53,611 bases of DNA. Origin: JAWXBG01 sp044375415. GTDB taxonomy: Bacteria > Bacteroidota > Bacteroidia > Flavobacteriales_D > Sanyastnellaceae. Where the stretch lies: NCBI GenBank assembly GCA_044375415.1, contig JBILMS010000017.1:1-53611 (forward strand). The letters are read 5' to 3'. Position numbers and translations under genes: made by a program. Below, one piece after another: positions 8,284 to 17,100 of this stretch (positions within the stretch are counted from its first letter, which is position 1; the number at the start of each line of letters is the position of its first letter). The notes below the pieces were generated by a model. That model was given only the letters and a program-made list of their open reading frames with translations, had not been told where the DNA came from and did no database searches.

Positions 8284-10011
8284 ATGAAGAAAAATCTACT
8301 CGCAATATCCGCCATGGCTCTGACCTTCATATCTCAATCACAAATTATTTTTTCGGACGAAAGCACTTTGCTCACTTCCGGCAATGTATCCTCATCACAT
8401 CCATGCGCCATCTTTGATATGAATGGCGATGGCTTAGACGACATTATTCGTCTCGATGGAGGAACTAACCTGTATGTAAACTATCAAGAAAATGATGGTT
8501 CTTTCACTGAATTCGAATTCGGTTCAATTGAAGAAGGCGGCTGGGGCGGCGATGCATGGGGTATGTGTGTAGGTGATTTGAACAACGACGGATATGGTGA
8601 CATCGTTGCCGGTGGAGCTTATGACGACATCAAAACCATATTTTCCTCGGCAACCAATGGTGTATTCACGCTAGAAGAAATAAGTGCCTCAGGAATATTT
8701 GTTCAAGCTATAAATTTGTTTGATATCGACAATGACGGTGACTTGGACATATTCGCTTGTCATGATGATGGCCCATCTCAACTCTTACGTAATGATGGCA
8801 GCGGTAATTTCACAGAGGGTATGGATGAAGTTTTCGATACCGCATTATACCCTTCTGAAGAAGAAAACTCCGGAAATTACGGTTCTGTATGGAGTGATGT
8901 GAACGGAGATAAACTCACCGATTGTTACATCGCTAAATGCAGGCAAGGTGTTACGGATCCTACAGATGTTAGACGTATAAACCAATTTTGGGTTCAAGGT
9001 GCAGATGGCGTTTTTGATGAGCAGGGAGCAGAAGCCGGAATAGACAGTGGCTGGCAGTCGTGGAGTGCCGATTTTGCAGACATAGATAACGATGGCGACA
9101 TGGACCTTTTTGTGGGTAATCATGACTTCGACAATCAACTTTTCCTCAATCAAGGCAACGGCGTTTTTACTGATATCAGCGCATCTTCCGGCATCGACGA
9201 AATATTTTCGAGCATTGTCATTCAATCCATTTTCCGTGACTTTGATAATGATGGGTTCATTGATTTGCTTATCACAGGTGGTAATCAATATGTAATTGCA
9301 AAAAACAATGGAGACCTAACATTCTCAGATGCGGGGAACTCTTTCGGGACATACGGAATGAACTCATTTGCATGTGGTGACCTCAACCACGATGGTTTTG
9401 TAGACGTTTACGCCACAGAGGGCGGATACGGAAGTTTTGGTGCCGATGATGCAGATCGTATCTATATGAATACCCCAAACGACAACTATTGGATTAATAT
9501 CGAACTTGTCTCCACCGAAAGTGCTCCGGATGGCGTTGGAGCTATCATCTATTGCACCATCGACGGAATAACACAAATGCGAGAAATTCGCTGTGGAGAA
9601 AGTTACGGAATCCAGAATAGCAACATTGTAACTGTGGGCTTTGGTGCTGCCGAAGAGGCCTATCCCCAAATTACGGTCTATTGGCCAAGTGGAATTATCG
9701 ATTCGTATGTGGGAGTTATTGGATCTACTGCCACCATCACGGAGGGCATGTTTCCTGTGGGTGTGAATGAACCTTCTGAGACGGCCTCTATCCTCACGTA
9801 TCCCAATCCAACACGAACTGAAATGAATGTTCAAACTGATTCTGTGCGTCTCATTCAAGTGTACGATACATCAGGAATGTTAGTCAAAGAAATCAATACG
9901 AATTCTATTCTCACCAAACTTGAAAAAAGAGATTTTGCTGCCGGTGTTTATCAATTGGTCGTAACTGACCACTCCGGAAACCTCACATCTCAACGTATTA
10001 TTTTCGAATAA
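8284..10011 (+). CDS. FG-GAP/VCBS-repeat protein with ASPIC/UnbV and T9SS sorting domain
   Basis: 575 residues from the ATG at 8284; an in-frame ATG 60 bp upstream is rejected because the signal peptide (MKKNLLAISAMALTFIS) starts here. Six or seven calcium-binding loops of the type DxNxDGxxD (DMNGDGLDD, DLNNDGYGD, DIDNDGDLD, DIDNDGDMD, DFDNDGFID, DLNHDGFVD) mark FG-GAP beta-propeller blades. ASPIC/UnbV-like sequence follows: CGESYGIQNSN and VYWPSGIIDSY (about residues 435-490). The last ~75 residues (YPNPTRTEMNV to SQRIIFE) are a type A T9SS sorting domain. Probably an extracellular adhesin-like surface protein; the ligand is unknown. Related to the three larger paralogs at 26-38 kb, but without SprB-like repeats. 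A good terminator follows. Confidence 0.9.
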   Translation: MKKNLLAISAMALTFISQSQIIFSDESTLLTSGNVSSSHPCAIFDMNGDGLDDIIRLDGGTNLYVNYQENDGSFTEFEFGSIEEGGWGGDAWGMCVGDLNNDGYGDIVAGGAYDDIKTIFSSATNGVFTLEEISASGIFVQAINLFDIDNDGDLDIFACHDDGPSQLLRNDGSGNFTEGMDEVFDTALYPSEEENSGNYGSVWSDVNGDKLTDCYIAKCRQGVTDPTDVRRINQFWVQGADGVFDEQGAEAGIDSGWQSWSADFADIDNDGDMDLFVGNHDFDNQLFLNQGNGVFTDISASSGIDEIFSSIVIQSIFRDFDNDGFIDLLITGGNQYVIAKNNGDLTFSDAGNSFGTYGMNSFACGDLNHDGFVDVYATEGGYGSFGADDADRIYMNTPNDNYWINIELVSTESAPDGVGAIIYCTIDGITQMREIRCGESYGIQNSNIVTVGFGAAEEAYPQITVYWPSGIIDSYVGVIGSTATITEGMFPVGVNEPSETASILTYPNPTRTEMNVQTDSVRLIQVYDTSGMLVKEINTNSILTKLEKRDFAAGVYQLVVTDHSGNLTSQRIIFE

Positions 10012-10027
10012 AAAAGTACTTTAATCG

Positions 10028-10057
10028 AAAAAAGGGCAGACTCGTCTGCCTTTTTTG
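10028..10057 (+). terminator. Rho-independent terminator
   Basis: GGCAGA (10035-10040), loop CTCG, TCTGCC (10045-10050), extended by A/T pairs on both sides and ending in TTTTTT (10051-10056). It lies 16 bp after the FG-GAP gene's stop. Confidence 0.8.
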
Positions 10058-10103
10058 TTGTCAAATCCACCAAGAACACATTTGAAAAAAAAACAAATGA
10101 TGA

Positions 10104-10256
10104 AAGTTTTGGTTTGCCGAAAGACTCTTGTACAAAGAAATTGCCGAAGCTCTGGGAATTACTCTTGGCATGGCGAAGCAACATCTCCATGGAATCTAAG
10201 AGAAACTGCATGCAAACAATAAAATGGAGGCTATTAATCGGGTTTTTAAACAGTAA
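10104..10256 (+). pseudogene. Remnant of a LuxR/GerE-type DNA-binding domain
   Basis: The frame with TAC at 10131 reads LLYKEIAEALGITLG, MAKQHLHGI, stop (TAA at 10197-10199), EKLHANNKMEAINRVFKQ, stop (10254-10256). This closely follows the helix-turn-helix of Bacteroidota LuxR-type response regulators, where the consensus is about GTVKQHLHxIYEKLHVNNKxEA. The Tyr codon of IYEKL has become a stop, and GTV has become GMA. Upstream, the frame keeps only about nine residues of the domain before a stop at 10101, so the receiver and the rest of the domain are absent. It sits between the terminator and a convergent gene and cannot make a working protein. Identification rests on reading this translation; the family call for the remnant is firm, its ancestor is not. 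Confidence 0.7.
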
Positions 10257-10264
10257 TCGAAAAA

Positions 10265-11467
10265 TTAAATCTTGGTGAAAGTAGTAGATGTTTTTCTTCC
10301 ATTTTTTTCAAAGACACTGATAATATAATCACCACTCGGAAGATCATTTATGTAGATTATCAATTCAGATTTTCCGGATATCTCACCCCTCAGCATTTCC
10401 GATCCTTTGGAGTCGTATATAGTATAGCTGATCCACGAGTTAGGATTGCTTTCTTTTTGTTTTACAGTGATATAATCCGAAGCTGGTTTAGGAAAAACAA
10501 GAAGTTCATAGACACGCTCACCAACTTCTTCAATTTCATTATTTTCAAGACACATACCGAGGATTGTGCCGTTTAATCCAACAATGTACCCACATGTTTT
10601 ATAAGGTGTAAAATCGATTCTGAACAATCTCGGGGTTCCTGAAAGCGATTCAGTCCAAGTAGCTCCTCCATCCATTGAACTCAAGATATAACCCGTATTC
10701 GACTGTATATCCCCTCCTACTATGTATCCTGTTAGTGGATCCAAAAAATCGATGCCACTGTAAAAATTTGAACTCTGAGTTTGCACAGGTGCCCAATTAG
10801 AATAATCTGTTTCACTTTTCATGAGTACGCCATTGTCTCCCACTACAAAAGTGATTGCCGGCGTTAGAGCACAAAACACTCCCATTTGGTAGTCGGAAAC
10901 ATCGGTAGTTACTTGCCAGGTATTACCACCGTCCATGGTCACACATATCTCTCCATAAAAACCAATGGCACACCCATGGTTTAAATCAGAGAATACAATG
11001 TCATAAATTCCCAAAGGGATACCAACATCGATCGTTGTCCATAAATTTCCCCCATCTATTGTTTTGAGTATTTTTCCATGATTAGCGCCAATAAATCCAA
11101 TGTTCTCATTCAGAAATATAACATGTCTTAGGTGTTCATCCGAGATCGATGATTCAACCCAATTCTCTCCTCCATCCATAGTCTTTAAAAAAACTCCGTC
11201 ATTCCCAACTGCAAAACCAAGAGTCGAGTTTACAAAATAAACCGAATACAAGTCTTCGCTTGTGTTCGATGTTTGAACTACCCAATTAACCCCTTCATTG
11301 GCTGAATGAAGCATGATTCCAGAACTACCACAAACAAATATTTCACTTGGAGAAAGTGCATGAACCCCTAATAAGTGATTCGAAACACCACTTTCAAGTA
11401 CCTCCCACTGTCCATAAGAAAATGTACCCATGAAGGCCGAAAAAACAATTACAATACTCCTTTTCAT
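10265..11467 (-). CDS. YCF48/BNR-type beta-propeller protein with T9SS sorting domain
   Basis: 400 residues with a Sec signal peptide (MKRSIVIVFSAFMGTFSYGQ). About six propeller repeats each carry a DGGxxW-like Asp-box: SANEGVNW, TMDGGENW, TIDGGNLW, TMDGGNTW, SMDGGATW, with GFAVGNDGVFLKT-like spacing as in YCF48/HCF136 and sialidase BNR repeats. The C-terminus (LLVFPKPASDYITV to STTFTKI) is a type A T9SS sorting domain. Probably secreted to the surface. The YCF48 similarity is structural and does not imply a photosystem role. Single minus-strand gene, 25 bp downstream of the radical SAM gene. Confidence 0.85.
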   Translation of the reverse strand: MKRSIVIVFSAFMGTFSYGQWEVLESGVSNHLLGVHALSPSEIFVCGSSGIMLHSANEGVNWVVQTSNTSEDLYSVYFVNSTLGFAVGNDGVFLKTMDGGENWVESSISDEHLRHVIFLNENIGFIGANHGKILKTIDGGNLWTTIDVGIPLGIYDIVFSDLNHGCAIGFYGEICVTMDGGNTWQVTTDVSDYQMGVFCALTPAITFVVGDNGVLMKSETDYSNWAPVQTQSSNFYSGIDFLDPLTGYIVGGDIQSNTGYILSSMDGGATWTESLSGTPRLFRIDFTPYKTCGYIVGLNGTILGMCLENNEIEEVGERVYELLVFPKPASDYITVKQKESNPNSWISYTIYDSKGSEMLRGEISGKSELIIYINDLPSGDYIISVFEKNGRKTSTTFTKI

Positions 11468-11492
11468 TTTCCCAAATTATGTAGCTAATATA

Positions 11493-13676
11493 CTAGTTTC
11501 TAATAATCAAAAGTACTTCTCGGCGCATCTTTTTAAACCAGGCTGTCGATAAAACTCCTGCCTGTGAAATACCCAAAACATTCGAAAGTTGAGAAGTGAA
11601 TTCTTGTAATGATAACGGATTTGCATTCCCCGCTTGTAGTCTTTGAGCATTGTTCACGAGATATTCGGCTACTTCGCTTGGCAATTCTTGTTTAAAATTT
11701 GAATTTGGAGAAATGAAAACTAACTCCACTTCATCGCCGGGTGAATCGTTTAAATAAGTCACGTTAACCCTATTCCACATGATAGCATAAGAATGGGTAC
11801 TGCTTTCTTCTTGAGGAATATTTTTGATATATCCGGCAATGAGCTTAGGTGAATGTGTAACCGCAGGAATAGCGAATTCAAAAAACTTCTGCAACGAAAT
11901 TTCCAAACCCTGACCATGCATATAGTTGTACAGAGCTTTTTTTAAACCTTCGCTATACTTCTCATGATCCGCACCTGTTGGGTCTTCGTGCCACAAATCG
12001 TTTTGTGCAAATCCTTTAAACTCCGGACCAATACATTTTACTTTATACTTCTCCGGATTTTTACCTACCGGACTATGCGAGGTCATAGCAAATCGATGCC
12101 AATGCGCCGATTGAAGTAATCCATGTTGAAAGAGTTGTCTGACAATCTCAAGCGAATCAATCGTTTCTTGCTCTGTCTCAGTTGGAAATCCATACATCAA
12201 ATAGGCGTGAACAAGAATTCCGGCATCTCTGAAACCCTTGCAAACCCTACTCACCTGCTCAATGGTAATTCCCTTTTCCATGAGTTCAAGAAGACGAGTA
12301 CTCGCAACTTCCAGTCCACCCGTAACGGCTATACATCCCGATGCCGCCAACAATTTGCATAAGTCGGGGGTAAAGGTTTTTTCGAATCGAATATTTGTCC
12401 ACCAACTGACTTGCAATTTTCTTTTTAAAATCTCCAAAGCAAGATCACGCATTGCCAAGGGAGGAGCCGCTTCATCTACAAAATGAAACCCTCGCTCACC
12501 GGTTTGTGCAATCAGCGCCTCCATTTTATCAACTAAAATCGAAGCGGGACTTTGCTCGAAACGTGAAATGTAATCGAGACTCACATCACAAAAACTACAC
12601 TTTTTCCAATAACAACCATGTGCGATAGTTAGTTTATTCCAACGACCATCATTCCACAAGCGATGCATCGGATTCGGAACATCGAACATGGAGAGATATT
12701 CACTCATCCTTAAACCCTCATAAGACGGCGCGGGTAAAGTACTTTGAGGTAGATCGTGAACCAATGGATCAATCTTCAGTACAACCCTATCTTCTTCGCA
12801 CACAAACATCCGATGCAAAGAAGTTTTCCCTTCATTTTCAATATGAGCAAGTAAACTTAGTAAAGGCGCTTCCCCATCGTCCAATGAAATAAAATCTACA
12901 TAGTTAAAAATCCTTGGATCCGTCAGATCGCGAAGTTCAGTGTTTGCATAGCCTCCACCCAAAGCTATTTTCACTTTGGGGTAATGCTGACGAATCCATT
13001 GTGAACATTTTAATGCCCCATATAAATTACCCGGGAAAGGCACAGAAAAACCAACTAAATCCGGCACATTTTGGGAGAAATAATTTTTTAATTCTTCGAG
13101 TAAAATTCGATCGGTAAAAGATGCTTCCACATTGAGAGCTTCTTCTATAGGATCGAAGGAAACAGCGGTTGAAGATATCCGTTCTGCATATTTCGAAAAC
13201 CCGAAGTGCGGTCCAACCGTAGCTTGAACCAAGTCTCCGATATCTTCTAAATACAATGAGCATAAATATTTGGCTTGATCAAAAACACCGTTATTTCCAA
13301 AAAACTTTTCTTGATCTTTTACTTGCCTAAAACGTGGACCTTCGGGTAAATATTCCCTCTTCGAAATCCGATAAGCCATCGTTTGCTCTTTGTTTTGCAG
13401 AAACGAAATGACGGTATCAATACACTCGATATAAGCCTGTTTTTGACTGACAATATTTCGTAAACCAATGGGCATATCCCATTCTCCCGCTTCAATTTCC
13501 GCGAATAAATTGCTCAGACCTTGTGATGAAAATAGTCGGAGCACCATGTCCAACCCCAAGTCGCCTTGACGAACACCGATGCCTTTTTGCTTCAAAAACC
13601 CCGTCAAATAAGCCGTGGAGGGATAGGGCGTATTTAACTGAGTTAAAGGTGGTATGAGGAAAAGTACTTGGGTCAC
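11493..13676 (-). CDS. B12-binding-type radical SAM protein
   Basis: 727 residues from a GTG start (13674-13676). The N-terminal ~300 residues include PDLVGFSVPFPGNLYGAL and KIALGGGYANTELRD, a Rossmann-like cobalamin-binding-type region. The radical SAM core follows (about 345-560), with the cluster motif HGCYWKKCSFCD (about 353-364). Here the cysteines are spaced C-x4-C-x2-C rather than the usual C-x3-C-x2-C. GGLEVASTRLLELMEKGIT (about 455-475) and HAYLMYGFPTETEQET (about 500-515) resemble the later radical SAM core. Similar large proteins in Bacteroidota are annotated only as 'radical SAM protein'; substrate unknown. It is solitary: no peptide precursor or pathway genes flank it. Probably a methyltransferase or tailoring enzyme; inference only. 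Confidence 0.85.
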   Translation of the reverse strand: MTQVLFLIPPLTQLNTPYPSTAYLTGFLKQKGIGVRQGDLGLDMVLRLFSSQGLSNLFAEIEAGEWDMPIGLRNIVSQKQAYIECIDTVISFLQNKEQTMAYRISKREYLPEGPRFRQVKDQEKFFGNNGVFDQAKYLCSLYLEDIGDLVQATVGPHFGFSKYAERISSTAVSFDPIEEALNVEASFTDRILLEELKNYFSQNVPDLVGFSVPFPGNLYGALKCSQWIRQHYPKVKIALGGGYANTELRDLTDPRIFNYVDFISLDDGEAPLLSLLAHIENEGKTSLHRMFVCEEDRVVLKIDPLVHDLPQSTLPAPSYEGLRMSEYLSMFDVPNPMHRLWNDGRWNKLTIAHGCYWKKCSFCDVSLDYISRFEQSPASILVDKMEALIAQTGERGFHFVDEAAPPLAMRDLALEILKRKLQVSWWTNIRFEKTFTPDLCKLLAASGCIAVTGGLEVASTRLLELMEKGITIEQVSRVCKGFRDAGILVHAYLMYGFPTETEQETIDSLEIVRQLFQHGLLQSAHWHRFAMTSHSPVGKNPEKYKVKCIGPEFKGFAQNDLWHEDPTGADHEKYSEGLKKALYNYMHGQGLEISLQKFFEFAIPAVTHSPKLIAGYIKNIPQEESSTHSYAIMWNRVNVTYLNDSPGDEVELVFISPNSNFKQELPSEVAEYLVNNAQRLQAGNANPLSLQEFTSQLSNVLGISQAGVLSTAWFKKMRREVLLIIRN

Positions 13677-13680
13677 ATGG

Positions 13681-13688
13681 CAAAAGTA
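13681..13688 (-). promoter_or_regulatory. Possible -7 box (TACTTTTG) almost touching the start codon
   Basis: The minus strand reads TACTTTTG, a perfect TAnnTTTG, ending 5 bases before the GTG start codon of the radical SAM gene. As with 1643-1650, this would give a leaderless message. No -33 partner was seen. Confidence 0.3.
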
Positions 13689-13701
13689 GGCCCCGGGGGG
13701 G

Positions 13702-13934
13702 GAATTATGAATTAGGAATTAGGAATTATGAATGTTGAATTATGAATGGGTTCACGCTCAACGAGAAGGGCGTTCGCCGAAAGGTTCTGGGTCGTCCCCC
13801 TGAGCTTGTCGTGTCCTTTAGCTTGTCGAAAGGGTGTGGATTATGGATTGTAGTGAAAACGTGGACTCAACCGAGCGGAGCCGAGGTTTTTCCATTTTAA
13901 CTTAAGATCACGGTCCCCGGGCGAAGCCGAGGGG
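13702..13934 (+). repeat. Composite intergenic repeat, copy A
   Basis: The 431-bp spacer 13677-14107 has no supportable gene. Within it, four recognisable blocks follow in order: a GAATTAT/GAATTAG string (13702-13750); CCTGAGCTTGTCG with a degenerate partner AGCTTGTCGAAAGGG (13799-13834); CCGAGCGGAGCCGAGG (13871-13886); and CGGTCCCCGGGCGAAGCCGAGGGG (13911-13934, an imperfect palindrome). The same four blocks recur, inverted and in the same order, at 45092-45290. No open reading frame and no terminal inverted repeats were recognised. CTGAGCTTGTCGAAGG-type sequences are widespread intergenic repeats in bacteria, particularly Bacteroidota. Confidence 0.7.
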
Positions 13935-14060
13935 TGTGATCGCTATGTTTTAAGGGACAACAGTGATTAGCCAATGGAGATTGCGTATTGCAGAGACGTG
14001 CAGCGGTCCGAATCGTTTTGTAATCCCAAATCCTCTCCCCCGAAGATCGACAACTGGCTA

Positions 14061-14100
14061 ATTGGCATATTAGCATATTAGCACATTACCACATTAGCAC
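14061..14100 (+). repeat. 8-bp tandem repeat, five units
   Basis: Five octamers in a row: attggcat, attagcat, attagcac, attaccac, attagcac. A partial sixth follows (attaaaat). It ends 7 bp before the icmF stop codon, at the 3' end of that gene, so it may lie in its 3'-UTR. No regulatory role can be read from it. Confidence 0.75.
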
Positions 14101-14107
14101 ATTAAAA

Positions 14108-17100
14108 TTACATGTTTCTCCGATACTGTCCTCCCACCTCAAACATCGCATTCGTCAATTGGCCGAGTGAGCAGACTTTGGTGGCATCCATCAACTGTTC
14201 GAACATATTTTGATTGGTAACGGCTGCATCTTGAATCGCACGAATCGCCTCTGCACTTTTTGATTCAAAAGCCTTGTGCAATTCATTCAGCATGTTGATC
14301 TGAAATTCCTTTTCCTCAGAGGTGGCTCGAATGACCTCACGTGGTAAAATAGTGGGCGAGCCTTTAGAACTGAGAAATGTATTGACTCCAATGATTGGGT
14401 AATCGCCATTGTGCTTGAGTGTTTCGTAGTAAAGCGATTCCTCTTGAATTTTACTTCGTTGATACATCGTTTCCATCGCTCCCAATACGCCTCCTCTTTC
14501 GGTAATGCGATCAAATTCTAAAAGCACAGCTTCTTCAACCAAATCAGTCAACTCCTCAGTAATGAAACTTCCCTGCATTGGGTTTTCATTTTTCGCAAGT
14601 CCCAATTCTTTGTTGATGATCAATTGAATCGCCATCGCTCTTCGCACACTTTCTTCTGTAGGTGTTGTTATCGCTTCGTCGTAAGCATTGGTATGAAGCG
14701 AATTGCAATTATCGTAAATCGCATAAAGTGCCTGAAGTGTAGTTCGTATATCGTTAAAATCGATTTCCTGCGCGTGCAGCGATCTACCACTGGTTTGAAT
14801 ATGGTACTTCAACATTTGAGAACGTGGATTGGCTCCGTACTTATTCTTCATGGCTTTTGCCCATAATCTGCGGGCTACACGGCCAATAACGGCATATTCG
14901 GGATCGACACCATTGCTAAAGAAAAACGATAAGTTCGGTCCGAAGTCGTCGATACTCATTCCACGACTTAAGTAATATTCTACATACGTAAATCCATTCG
15001 ACAAGGTAAATGCGAGCTGTGTGATCGGATTGGCGCCGGCTTCAGCAATGTGATATCCACTGATAGATACCGAATAAAAATTGCGAACCTTTCGATCGAT
15101 GAAATATGATTGTACATCACCCATCAATCGAAGAGCAAACTCCGTCGAGAAAATACAGGTGTTTTGAGCTTGGTCTTCCTTTAATATATCCGCCTGAACC
15201 GTCCCGCGAACAACACTTAGGGTTTCCGTTTTGATCTTCTCGTATGTTGATCTATCAAGGACTTCATCTCCCGTTACTCCCAACAACATTAAACCTAAAC
15301 CGTCATTTCCTTCTGGTAAATCTCCTTGATATTTCGGGCGTTTCAATCCCTTGTCTTCCCATTTTTGTTTGAGAACTTTTTCCACATCAGCTTCCAATCC
15401 ATTCTGACGAATGTGCTTTTCGCACGCTTGATCAATAGCAGCATTCATAAAGAATCCGAGCAACATAGGAGCCGGACCGTTGATGGTCATACTAACACTG
15501 GTCTTTGGATCGCTGAGATCAAAACCACTGTAGAGCTTTTTCGCATCGTCGAGACAACAAATACTTACTCCGCTATTCCCTACTTTTCCATAGATGTCGG
15601 GACGATAACCCGGATCGTTTCCATATAAAGTCACCGAATCGAATGCCGTTGAAAGACGTTTTGCGGGCATTCCCAAACTAACATAGTGAAAACGTTTGTT
15701 TGTGCGTTCCGGTCCACCTTCACCTGCGAACATACGTGCAGGGTCTTCTCCCTCTCGTTTGAAGGGATAGATACCTGCAGTATAGGGGAATTCTCCCGGG
15801 ACGTTTTCTTGTAAAACCCAACGTAGTATATCTCCCCAACTTCTGAAAGAGGGAGTTGCTACTTTCGGTATCAGTGTGTGTGAAAGACTTTCGGTATGCG
15901 TTTGAATTTTAATCTCTTTATCACGAACCTGAAATTTGTACTCCGCATCTTTATACAATTTGCGCTTACCATGCCAAGTCTGAATGATATTAAAATTATG
16001 CGGATCCAAGTCCATTTTGATTCGATCAAAACTTGCCTTTAACTGATCAATGGCAATACTCACGTTTTGATCCGCAGCATTGAGCGTTTCCATTTCTTTC
16101 AACGCCTTTTCTATTCCATATAATTTATCGGCGATTTCACTTTGCTCGTTTACCCACTTGTCGTAGGCTCGATTGCTCTCTGAAATTTCGCTGAGATAAC
16201 GCGTGCGATTGGGCGGAATAATGAAGACCTTTTCACTCATCTCCCTGCTTACTTCCAAGCCGCTTGTCAAATCTGCACCCGTTTTTTCCGAGAGTCGAGC
16301 TATGATTTTTGCGTAAAGTTGATTGGTACCCGGATCATTGAACTGTGATGCTATGGTACCGATAACAGGCAAGGTATCATCTTCAACATCCCATAACTGA
16401 TGATTGCGTTTGAACTGTTTTCGCACATCTCGAAGAGCATCCAAAGAACCCCTCTTATCAAATTTATTAATGGCAACAATGTCTGCAAAATCGAGCATGT
16501 CGATTTTTTCCAATTGCGTTGCGGCACCAAATTCGGGTGTCATGATGTACAAAGCCACATCGCTGTGATCCATGATTTCTGTATCACTCTGACCTATTCC
16601 GGATGTTTCCAAAATGATCAAGTCGTATCCTGCCGCTTTTAAAATATCAACGGCTTCAGCCACATGTTTGCTCAAGGCAAGATTGCTCTGACGGGTTGCC
16701 AAAGAACGCATATAAACCCTTGAATTGCGAATGGCGTTCATGCGAATTCGATCGCCTAGCAATGCCCCACCCGTCTTACGTTTGGAGGGATCTACCGAAA
16801 TAATTCCGATGTTTTTAGCAGGAAAATCGATTAAAAATCTTCTCACTAATTCATCTACCATCGACGATTTACCGGCTCCTCCTGTTCCTGTAATTCCCAA
16901 AACCGGTGTCTTCGATTTGGACGCGAGTTCCTTGATTTTCTGGAGTTCAGATTTATGTTGATCAGGATAATTTTCTGCTGCAGAGATCAAACGAGCAATA
17001 CCAAGAGGATTCTTTTCTCCCAAATGTCCCACTTCACCATTCAATTTAAAGCCCGTAGGAAAATCACTTTTTTGAACTAGGTCATTTATCATACCCTGCA

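Noticed and set aside
8845..9288. 147-codon minus-strand frame
   Set aside because: Antisense to the FG-GAP gene, whose calcium loops are intact; no independent signals.
14061..14100. CRISPR-like array
   Set aside because: The units are 8 bp, contiguous, with no spacers and no cas genes nearby; it is a simple tandem repeat.
13677..14107. Insertion sequence remnant
   Set aside because: No transposase-like translation and no terminal inverted repeats or target duplications were recognised; the blocks look like dispersed intergenic repeats.
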